Shown here piece by piece: positions 56,993 through 64,000 of a stretch of DNA of 64,000 nucleotides. The position numbers and the translations under genes were made by a program. Each line of letters begins with the position of its first letter. Position 1 is the stretch's first letter. Where the stretch lies: positions 2,790,001 through 2,854,000 of the forward strand of contig NZ_CP020465.1 of the NCBI RefSeq assembly GCF_002076895.1. The letters are read 5' to 3'. Below the pieces are notes generated by a model. It did not search any database, was not told where the DNA came from, and worked only from the letters and a program-made list of their open reading frames with translations. Source of the stretch: Cognaticolwellia beringensis (GTDB lineage Bacteria; Pseudomonadota; Gammaproteobacteria; Enterobacterales; Alteromonadaceae).

Positions 56993-59340
56993 TACTTCTT
57001 ATCCTTTTTAGAACCGATCTTGAGTAGCCATGCAAGCGCTGGAATCAATGTTAACGCCCCTAACATGTTAAAAATAAACATGAAAGTGAGTAATATACCC
57101 ATATCGGCTTGGAATTTTATTGGAGAAAACACCCAGGTAGCTACACCAATAGCTAAAGTGATACCGGTAAAGGCAACCGCCTTACCTGTTTGATTTAGAG
57201 CGTAGCGATATGTCATATACAGCGACTTACCTTGACTGAGTGCCTCTTTAACTTTACTGAAAATGTAAATGCCGTAATCAACACCTATACCTACACCTAA
57301 GGCAATGACGGGTAGGGTGGCAACTTTTACGCCAATACCTAAAATACCCATTAAACCTTGGCTCATAATACTGGTTAATATCAGCGGCGTGATGATACAA
57401 ATAACAATGCGGCCATTTCTAAAGGTGATTAAACAAATAATAATAACAATGGAATATACCCAAATTAACATTTCAGTCTGAGCATCTTCGATAACCATAT
57501 TCGTCGCAGACTCAATACCGGCATTACCTGCCGCCATCAGAAATTCAATACCATCAACTTGATTCTCAGCTTTAAACTCTTCTACTGCTTTAACGACATT
57601 GTCGAGAGTTTTTGCTTTATGGTCATTGAGGAAAACAAGCACAGGTACCATTGAACAATCTTTGTTCATCAAACCTTGCGGTGTTTTCGACAAAGAAGCA
57701 TTAGTCATTAATTGGTTACGATTTAAACCGTACCATTTCAGCGAACCTTCATTCATGCCAAAAAGGCCGAATTTTGATACATCGGCAACAGATTTAACCG
57801 CTTGAACACCGGCAACGTTGCGTAAATGCCATTGGAATTGATCAACCCAAACCAAATTTTCATATTGCGCACATTGCTCAACTTCAGTTTTGACCATGAT
57901 GACAAATAGGTCGGTACTGGTGCTGTAATTATCAACAATATAAGCGTTGTCTAAGTTGTAACGTGAATCAGGTCTTAGCTCTGGAGCACCAGAGTCTAAA
58001 TCGCCAATTTGCATGGCTTGAGAGAAGTAAAGTCCTAAAGCAAAGAGGAGTACGCCAACAGCGATCGCAATTTTTGCTAGTGGAGGTTTTGCAAAGTTTT
58101 TAAACAAGCCCTCAACAATACCTGTTTTATGAGCCGATTTAGCCGCGTATTTTAAACCACTAGGTGATACACCGATGTAACTCATGAGAATCGGTAACGC
58201 GATTAAGTTAGTCACAATAATAATCGCGACACCAATGCTGGCGGCAATGGCTAATTCTCTGATCACTTCAATATCAATAACCATCAAGGTGGTAAAACCA
58301 ATAGCATCACTGACTAAAGCGGTAATACCTGCAATATAGAGTGAGCGAAAAGCAAGTTTGGCAGAGTCAATTTTATTCGCACCTGTAACACTATGGTGAA
58401 TAATAGAGTTGATAATTTGTACGCCATGGCTAACACCAATCGCGAACACTAAAAATGGCACCAGCATTGAGTAAGGGTTAATACCAAAACCCAGCAAATT
58501 TAAGATCCCTAATTGACAACACACAGCAAAAATTGAGAAAACTAATACAGAAATTGTACTGCGGATACATCGAGAATAAAGCCATAATAATACAAAGGTA
58601 ATAAACACCGCTAAGACGAAGAATAAAACAACCTGTAGCGCACCATCAATTAAATCGCCGACGACTTTTGCAAAGCCAACAATACGAATAGTGACGGTAT
58701 CGCTAGCGTATTTGTCACGTATTTTTTCTTCTAAAATTGCTGACAGCTCACGGTAATCAAGCGGTAAACCAGTTTCAGGGTTAATATCTTGTAGCGGCGC
58801 TAAAATAATGGCCGACTGAAAGTTATTCGCCACCAGCACACCAATTTGTCCCGACTTAAAGATATTCGACTTAACGCGTTCAATCATCTCGTCAGAGCCG
58901 TCGTATCCGTCTGGAATGACCGCGCCCCCAACAAAACCTTCTTCGGTGACTTCTTGCCAGCGAACATTAGGCGTCCACAGTGATTTAAGCCCGTCGCGAC
59001 TAACGCCAGGAATATAGAAAACCTCGTCTGTTACTTGCTTTAAGGTTTGCTGAAAATCGGCATTGAAAATATCCCCTTGTTTATTTTCAACCACAATGCG
59101 AACCACATTGCCTAAATCAGCCAACTCTTTTCGATAGGTTAAAAAATTATTTACAAAGGGATGATCGCCAGGGATCATTTTAGTAAAGCTAGCCTCAGGC
59201 TTAACCTTCACAGCTTGTATGGTTAATAACGCGATACAAATGACCACGATCGCCATGACTAATGCCCGATGACCAAAGACAAAACTTTCTATTAGTTGCT
59301 CTAATTTGCTCGGTGAATGAATATTTTTATTCTCTGACAT
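56992..59340 (-). CDS. RND/MMPL-type membrane transporter
   Basis: The 782-residue protein shows the internal duplication of RND permeases: one helix near the N-terminus (about 29-46), a large periplasmic loop, five helices (about 235-400), one helix (about 425-440), a second loop and five C-terminal helices (about 620-775). It is shorter than drug-efflux AcrB types and matches the hydrophobe/lipid-handling MMPL or SSD class. It most likely moves a hydrophobic substrate across or out of the inner membrane. It follows the YCF48-like gene by 10 bp. Confidence 0.87.
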   Translation of the reverse strand: MSENKNIHSPSKLEQLIESFVFGHRALVMAIVVICIALLTIQAVKVKPEASFTKMIPGDHPFVNNFLTYRKELADLGNVVRIVVENKQGDIFNADFQQTLKQVTDEVFYIPGVSRDGLKSLWTPNVRWQEVTEEGFVGGAVIPDGYDGSDEMIERVKSNIFKSGQIGVLVANNFQSAIILAPLQDINPETGLPLDYRELSAILEEKIRDKYASDTVTIRIVGFAKVVGDLIDGALQVVLFFVLAVFITFVLLWLYSRCIRSTISVLVFSIFAVCCQLGILNLLGFGINPYSMLVPFLVFAIGVSHGVQIINSIIHHSVTGANKIDSAKLAFRSLYIAGITALVSDAIGFTTLMVIDIEVIRELAIAASIGVAIIIVTNLIALPILMSYIGVSPSGLKYAAKSAHKTGIVEGLFKNFAKPPLAKIAIAVGVLLFALGLYFSQAMQIGDLDSGAPELRPDSRYNLDNAYIVDNYSTSTDLFVIMVKTEVEQCAQYENLVWVDQFQWHLRNVAGVQAVKSVADVSKFGLFGMNEGSLKWYGLNRNQLMTNASLSKTPQGLMNKDCSMVPVLVFLNDHKAKTLDNVVKAVEEFKAENQVDGIEFLMAAGNAGIESATNMVIEDAQTEMLIWVYSIVIIICLITFRNGRIVICIITPLILTSIMSQGLMGILGIGVKVATLPVIALGVGIGVDYGIYIFSKVKEALSQGKSLYMTYRYALNQTGKAVAFTGITLAIGVATWVFSPIKFQADMGILLTFMFIFNMLGALTLIPALAWLLKIGSKKDKK

Positions 59341-59350
59341 ACGCTTGCCC

Positions 59351-60481
59351 TTACTGCTTAAGTAACCAAGATGAAATGCCGAACTGTCCGGCGAGAATTA
59401 ATGAGTTTTTTTGTACTAAAACACTTGAAAGCGCCGCACCTGATGGATGCTTATTAATATGTAGTGATGCCAAGTTTTCAGGCATGAAATCAACAATTAT
59501 TCCACCGTGTCCCACTAAGTAAGCTTTACCTTGTGGTGAAAAATCGCCGCCTAACAAACTTGCGCTGGTTGGCAGTTTTTTATGTTGCCAATTTTCGCCA
59601 CCATCAAGCGAGACCATTAAATTTCCTTGTAAACCAAATGCGACAAGTTGCTTAGATTTTTCGGCATGAGCAATAATGCCAAATAAGCTTCCGTAATAGG
59701 GTAAGGCCATTGAAGACCATGTTTTACCTTGGTTGGTTGATTGAAAGCCCATGCCATTTTCGCCGACAATATAAAGATGGTCATTTGAGGTGGTGATAAT
59801 CGAATTAAGGTGGAACTTATCAGGGTTGTCGAGTCGCTTGCTTATTAAAGTCCATGTTTCACCTTTGTCGTTACTGGTGAGTAATGTGCCATATGCGCCA
59901 GTAGCAAAGAGCAAATCGCTCGCCGTTCTAGTCACAGACAATAATGGTTTATTTGGGCCAGACTCCAATTCAATTTGGTTGTCTTCAAGTGCAAAAGCTA
60001 AATCTTCAAGTTGGTAGGTTAACTCTTCAAGTTCATCCTCATCTTGAGTTGCATTTATCACTAACTTCAAAGCTGCATGTTGTTTTTTAAGTTGTGCTAT
60101 TTTTAGTTTAGTTAATTCGGCGCCTGTAAATACCTTGCGCCAAGTGCTGCTATTATTTTCAGTTTTGAGGATAACACCATCATGACCTACGGCTATTTTA
60201 CTGCCGTCAGACAATAGGGTGACATTGGTTATAGAGACACTGACGGGGGATTGCTGCTGCCAATCAGCGTTGTCTTTCCAACTAATAATATGCCCACGTT
60301 CGCCAACAGCTAATATAGTATTGTTCATTGGGATCATCGCCATAAGCACACTTTTGCTCGCTAACGAACTTTGCTTAGCGGGTAAATCAAGCAAGTCTAA
60401 ACTGCTTTTCGCTTGAGCTAGATTTAGCTGAGCGAGTAAGAACAAGTTTATCACGCTAAACGCAATATAAGATGAGCGCAT
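59351..60481 (-). CDS. YCF48-like beta-propeller protein, secreted
   Basis: The 376-residue protein has a signal peptide (about 1-24, ...NLAQAKS) and repeated blades of the GxxGxIxxSxDxGxTW type (AVGERGHIISWKDNADW, VGHDGVILKTENNSSTW, ATGAYGTLLTSNDKGETW, VGENGMGFQSTNQGKTW). The fold is that of photosystem II assembly factor YCF48/HCF136, but in non-photosynthetic bacteria it occurs beside RND transporters and DUF1302/DUF1329 genes, probably as a periplasmic partner. A helical insert at about 135-165 interrupts the blades. Confidence 0.85.
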   Translation of the reverse strand: MRSSYIAFSVINLFLLAQLNLAQAKSSLDLLDLPAKQSSLASKSVLMAMIPMNNTILAVGERGHIISWKDNADWQQQSPVSVSITNVTLLSDGSKIAVGHDGVILKTENNSSTWRKVFTGAELTKLKIAQLKKQHAALKLVINATQDEDELEELTYQLEDLAFALEDNQIELESGPNKPLLSVTRTASDLLFATGAYGTLLTSNDKGETWTLISKRLDNPDKFHLNSIITTSNDHLYIVGENGMGFQSTNQGKTWSSMALPYYGSLFGIIAHAEKSKQLVAFGLQGNLMVSLDGGENWQHKKLPTSASLLGGDFSPQGKAYLVGHGGIIVDFMPENLASLHINKHPSGAALSSVLVQKNSLILAGQFGISSWLLKQ

Positions 60482-60488
60482 AAAAATC

Positions 60489-60517
60489 CTAGTAAGTTGT
60501 ACAAGTCTACTTACTAG
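60489..60517 (-). promoter_or_regulatory. inverted repeat in front of the YCF48-RND operon
   Basis: CTAGTAAG and CTTACTAG (perfect 8-bp arms) flank 13 bp that themselves contain the palindrome TTGTACAA. It lies 8 bp upstream of the YCF48-like start on the minus strand. It may be an operator or an mRNA hairpin. Confidence 0.4.
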
Positions 60518-60712
60518 TATTGATGAAAAAAAAATAATTGAGAGGTGTTAAACGTGCCAAATGATTATCTTTGCGAGACAGTGGCAGTGTCATGGCGATT
60601 TTTTAAGCTAAATTAGCAATGAGATGTAGGCTTATTGCTAATTTAAATATATTACCTTCAAAGGCTTAAGTGATATTAAACGTTATGCACTAAGGTTAAA
60701 TTGATCGATGTT

Positions 60713-61738
60713 TTAGATATTACTACTATGTCGATAATCACCGGGAGTTTGAGCGGTCCAACGTTTAAAAGCGCGATTAAAGTTACCAACACTTGAAAAA
60801 CCAACTAAGTACCCAATTTCACTTAAGCTTAAGTGCTTTTGAACAATGTAATTCATCGCTAACTTTTTTCGTGTGCTTTCCAATATTTCTTTATAACTGG
60901 TGCCTTGATTGTTTAGCTTACGTTGTAAATTGCGTAAACTCATTCCTAGGTCTTCTGCTATTTCAGTTTGTGATGGCGCGCCAAGCGGTAATAATTCAAA
61001 AATCTTAGTTTTAATCGTATGGCTTAAATCATTTTTATCGACTCTGGCCATAAACTCGTCAAGCATTTTCTCATGGCTATGCGTTATTAATGGGTTGCCA
61101 CAGAGTAATCTTTCCTGAGTCTGCTTTAAATCAAATATGATCGAAGTTTGGCTACTATCAAATTCAACTTCACATTTAAAAAAGTCCGTTAAGTATGCCA
61201 TATCGTGGTTTGGTCTCGGATATGAAAAACAAACTTTTAATGGCGCAAACTCAACAGTAACAAGTTCGCGGGCAAATCGAATAATCGTGGCTAAAAATGT
61301 TTCTACAGTTGCTTGAGATAAAATAGGTCGATTAGTTGACTCATAAGTGAAAACGTCCATTTCGAAAATCAAATGTTCATTGCGCTCATGATTAAACAAT
61401 TGGCATGTATTTGATACGACTCGCTTATAGTGAGCTATGCGCTCTAAGGCATCGTAAAGAGTATTTGACGACATCATGGCGTAACCCAGAGCGTGGAACA
61501 TACCGGGATGAAATTGTTCTGCCACTAAAACAGAAAAGTCATGACGGCCAAGCGCTTTATTGCAGTATTCAAGTAATTGTGAAAGATTTTCTGCAGCAAT
61601 GCGAGATTCTTGATCTGTCATTACGTCTTGTGAAATATCACATTCTTTTAGTGCTTTGGCAATATCGATGCCATGCGCAGCCATCACCCTTGAAATAGGG
61701 ATCATCCAGCCGGTTAATGTTGAATAATAATCTTGCAC
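60713..61738 (-). CDS. AraC family transcriptional regulator
   Basis: The 341-residue protein has an N-terminal ligand-binding domain of the Arabinose_bd type (about 15-200) found in OruR/ArgR-like and fatty-acid-responsive AraC proteins, and a C-terminal double HTH (about 235-335) with QTEIAEDLGMSLRNLQRKLNNQGTSYKEILE and LSEIGYLVGFSSVGNFNRAFKRWTAQTPGDYR. It starts at GTG 61738 with AGG upstream. It is divergent from the DUF1302 gene and likely regulates this cluster. Confidence 0.9.
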   Translation of the reverse strand: MQDYYSTLTGWMIPISRVMAAHGIDIAKALKECDISQDVMTDQESRIAAENLSQLLEYCNKALGRHDFSVLVAEQFHPGMFHALGYAMMSSNTLYDALERIAHYKRVVSNTCQLFNHERNEHLIFEMDVFTYESTNRPILSQATVETFLATIIRFARELVTVEFAPLKVCFSYPRPNHDMAYLTDFFKCEVEFDSSQTSIIFDLKQTQERLLCGNPLITHSHEKMLDEFMARVDKNDLSHTIKTKIFELLPLGAPSQTEIAEDLGMSLRNLQRKLNNQGTSYKEILESTRKKLAMNYIVQKHLSLSEIGYLVGFSSVGNFNRAFKRWTAQTPGDYRHSSNI

Positions 61739-61835
61739 TACATTACCTATGTTTTTGTTGATTTTCTATTTTACGAGTTTTGCACGAAATGACAATAGGT
61801 TGGCACATTTAGCGAAATATAAATTAAATCATTGG

Positions 61836-61869
61836 CGTAATGTAATTGTGAGACTAATATTACATTACG
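61836..61869. promoter_or_regulatory. candidate operator between the AraC regulator and the DUF1302 gene
   Basis: CGTAATGTAAT and ATTACATTACG are perfect 11-bp inverted arms separated by 12 bp. The site lies 30 bp before the DUF1302 ATG in the 160-bp divergent region. It could bind a dimeric regulator or form a leader hairpin. Confidence 0.55.
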
Positions 61870-61898
61870 TTTTACTAGACAATAAATAGGCGAAGAAT

Positions 61899-63740
61899 AT
61901 GCTAAAAAATAACTATAAAATCAAGCCCGTAGCTTTGATGGTAGCCTTGGCTTTAGGGGCGTCATCAGCAAAAGCTGTCGACTTTAATCTTGGTGAAAAC
62001 AACGACATTTTATTGCAAATTAACTCTCAATTAGATATTGGCTCTAGTTGGCGACTTGGTGATGCAGATCCTCGATTTATTGGTAAATCTAATGGCGGAA
62101 CGGGTGCTACATCTACTACTGATGATGGTAACTTAAACTATGATAAACATGATGCCTACTCGCAAATTATCAAAGGTGTACATGATATTCAGTTGAGTAA
62201 AGATAATTTTGGTGCCTTTGTTCGGGTCAAATATTGGTACGACTATGCGCTAAAAGATAAAGATGTACCTCATGGTAACTCCAATAATGGCTACACGCCT
62301 AATACCCCTTTAAGTGATGATGGTTTTGAAGATAACACTAAGTTTTCAGGTCTCACCTTATTAGATGCTTATGTTTATGCTTCGTTTGATATTGGGGATT
62401 CTCCATTAGATATTCGTCTAGGTAGACAAGTGGTAAGTTGGGGGGAGAGTACTTTTATTCAAGGCGGTATGAACTCATCAAATCCTTTTGATGTCGCGGC
62501 CTTAAGACGTCCAGGGGCAGATTTAAAAGAAGGTATTTTACCGGTAGGCATGTTATTCGCTAATGCGGGTATTACACAAAATTTAAGTGTTGAAGCGTTT
62601 TACCAGTATGAATGGGAAAAAACTCAAATTGACGGTTGTGGTACCTATTTTTCAGGTGCTGATTTTGCTGCCACGGGCTGTAACTATGTTTCTGTTGGCC
62701 CCTTGGGCGACCAAGCTGGCTTAGCCGCAGGTTTAGCTGCGGAACGACAAGCTGATGTTGAGCCCGACGACGGTGGTCAATATGGTTTAGCAGCACGTTA
62801 TTATTCAGAAGCGTTAAATGATACTGAATTTGGTTTATATTACATGAACATTCATTCTCGTTTGCCGCTGATTAATGCGATTAGAACAAGTATTCCATTA
62901 GCGACAGGAACCGCTTCTCCAGTTTTTGTACCGAAAGCGTTTGACCCAACCGGTGGTGCGTTAGCGGCGTTAAATCCAGCTTATGACATTGAATTCCCAG
63001 AAGACTTAAAATTTTACGGTATGAGTTTTGCTACCAATGTTGGTGGTGTAGCGTTGTCGGGTGAAGTTTCTTACAAACCTGATACGCCGGTGCAAATTAG
63101 CGGACCAGAAATACTTAATGGTGTGTTATCTGAAGCACCGTTTTTACGCTATACCTCTAGGGTAACGGGTGTAGGCTATGGTCAAGAAGCAAAAGGTTGG
63201 GACGAGTTTGATGTTACCCAACTACAAATGACTGCAATTCAATTTTTTGAAAATACCATGGGCGCTTCTCGTGTTACTGTAATTGCTGAAGTTGGCGTCG
63301 TTTTAACTGATGGTGTTGAAGACTCTAACCAAAACTATGGTCGAAACTCAGTCTTTGGTTTAGGTGATTTTGACGCAGGTGGTGGCATAAATTGTACTAA
63401 TTTAGTTGCGGCAGGTAATTTGTCGGGTGATTGTCGCTCTGATGGTTATACCACCGACAGTGCTTGGGGTTACCGCCTTCGAGGTGTTTGGCAGTATTCA
63501 GATGTATTCGCTGGTGTGTCTTTAAAACCTACGTTGTCTTGGTCACACGATGTTAGCGGTTACTCGCCTGACCCAGCTCAGCAATTTCATGAAGGTCGTA
63601 AAAATTTAGGCTTTTCATTAGAAGCTGCGTATCAACAAAAATATACCTTAACAGTGGGTTATAACAACTACTCAGGTGGCAGCCATAATATCTTAGAAGA
63701 TAAAGATTTAATCTCGTTGGCTTTCGGCATTTCATACTAA
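61899..63740 (+). CDS. DUF1302 domain protein, outer-membrane-like
   Basis: The 613-residue protein has a signal peptide (about 1-26, ...GASSAKAVDF) and a long beta-rich body ending in an aromatic residue (SLAFGISY), as in outer membrane beta-barrels. The RLGRQVVSWGESTFIQGGMNSSNPFDVAALRRPG segment is characteristic of the DUF1302 family. It pairs with the DUF1329 gene 53 bp downstream. The family co-occurs with RND transporters in bacteria that handle hydrophobic compounds; a role as an outer membrane channel is inferred. Confidence 0.87.
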   Translation: MLKNNYKIKPVALMVALALGASSAKAVDFNLGENNDILLQINSQLDIGSSWRLGDADPRFIGKSNGGTGATSTTDDGNLNYDKHDAYSQIIKGVHDIQLSKDNFGAFVRVKYWYDYALKDKDVPHGNSNNGYTPNTPLSDDGFEDNTKFSGLTLLDAYVYASFDIGDSPLDIRLGRQVVSWGESTFIQGGMNSSNPFDVAALRRPGADLKEGILPVGMLFANAGITQNLSVEAFYQYEWEKTQIDGCGTYFSGADFAATGCNYVSVGPLGDQAGLAAGLAAERQADVEPDDGGQYGLAARYYSEALNDTEFGLYYMNIHSRLPLINAIRTSIPLATGTASPVFVPKAFDPTGGALAALNPAYDIEFPEDLKFYGMSFATNVGGVALSGEVSYKPDTPVQISGPEILNGVLSEAPFLRYTSRVTGVGYGQEAKGWDEFDVTQLQMTAIQFFENTMGASRVTVIAEVGVVLTDGVEDSNQNYGRNSVFGLGDFDAGGGINCTNLVAAGNLSGDCRSDGYTTDSAWGYRLRGVWQYSDVFAGVSLKPTLSWSHDVSGYSPDPAQQFHEGRKNLGFSLEAAYQQKYTLTVGYNNYSGGSHNILEDKDLISLAFGISY

Positions 63741-63793
63741 TCCAAACCTTATATTTATTTAAGTTTGAGAAAAGTTAATAAAAGAGAATGATA

Positions 63794-64000
63794 ATGAAAA
63801 AATATATAACCACAGCAAGTTTATTAGTGTTATCAATTGCATCAAGTACCGTGTTAGCACAAGTTAGCCCTGAAGAAGCAGCAAAGTTAGGGACAAGCTT
63901 AACACCTTTAGGTGCGGTAATGTCAGCCAATGCAGCAGGCACTATACCTGCATGGACGGGTGGATTAAACAGCAAAAATACCACCAAAAGTGCAGATTCA
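63794..64000 (+). CDS. DUF1329 domain protein, N-terminal part, cut by window end
   Basis: Only the first 69 codons are present. There is a signal peptide (MKKYITTASLLVLSIASSTVLAQ) and then the DUF1329 start LGTSLTPLGAVMSANAAGTIPAWTGGL. DUF1329 proteins are LolB/LppX-fold-like periplasmic or outer-membrane lipid-binding proteins that accompany DUF1302. AAGAGA lies six bases before ATG 63794, which I prefer to the ATG at 63788. Confidence 0.85.
   Translation, partial: MKKYITTASLLVLSIASSTVLAQVSPEEAAKLGTSLTPLGAVMSANAAGTIPAWTGGLNSKNTTKSADS

Noticed and set aside
1..64000. CRISPR arrays, tRNA or rRNA genes, and transposase or integrase genes
   Set aside because: I looked for regular spacer-repeat arrays, tRNA-like cloverleaf ends and recombinase motifs and found none that could be supported.

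Overview
The window looks like a chromosome segment of an AT-rich marine gammaproteobacterium of the order Alteromonadales, most likely the Colwellia/Thalassotalea group. This is inferred from low GC, protein character and gene order, not from any search. Most of it is a core-genome backbone with gammaproteobacterial synteny: der | xseA-guaB-guaA | ygfZ-sdhE-ygfX | nadB-rpoE-rseABC-lepA-lepB-rnc-era-recO-pdxJ-acpS | barA-rlmD-relA-mazG. Both outermost genes (der on the left, a DUF1329 gene on the right) are cut by the window edges.

Region by region. 1-7259: GTPase Der (C-terminal part), a PilZ protein, exonuclease VII large subunit, the GMP branch genes guaB and guaA, and a RidA protein. 7293-13311: a RecQ-family helicase, SlyD, YgfZ, SdhE/YgfX and NadB. 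13532-22835: the sigma-E operon followed by LepA, signal peptidase I, RNase III, Era, RecO, PdxJ and AcpS. 22968-33545: a small unknown protein, the BarA hybrid kinase, RlmD, RelA and MazG. The relA-mazG interval has been invaded: two partial copies of the 5' end of mazG (30556-30701 and 31220-31366) lie upstream of the intact mazG, each followed by one foreign gene. The first is a small membrane protein. The second is a membrane-anchored DEDDh exonuclease whose end overlaps mazG. 33590-40313: a crotonase, threonine aldolase, a YebC/YeeN-type protein, an alpha/beta hydrolase, glutaminase, a secreted TPR-like protein and a LysR regulator.

40477-53750 is the most distinctive block. Two near-identical copies of an element of about 135 bp (R1 and R2, direct orientation, 101 bp with one mismatch, a terminator hairpin and a covarying stem) bracket two paralogous secreted subtilases, a secreted unknown protein, a four-gene signalling operon (FHA-GAF protein, Ser/Thr kinase with TPRs, sensorless NarL-type histidine kinase, LuxR-type response regulator) and a PEP-CTERM protein. 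Both subtilase promoters carry the same pair of palindromic boxes at the same 23-bp spacing. I propose that the signalling operon controls the subtilases through these boxes.

53842-64000 carries an acyl-CoA synthetase, an aldehyde dehydrogenase, an RND/MMPL-type transporter and a YCF48-like protein, all on the minus strand, then an AraC-type regulator divergent from a DUF1302/DUF1329 pair. This resembles a locus for handling a hydrophobic, fatty-acid-like or aldehyde substrate. A perfect 11-bp inverted repeat lies between the regulator and the DUF1302 gene. I saw no rRNA, tRNA, CRISPR array, integrase or transposase gene.
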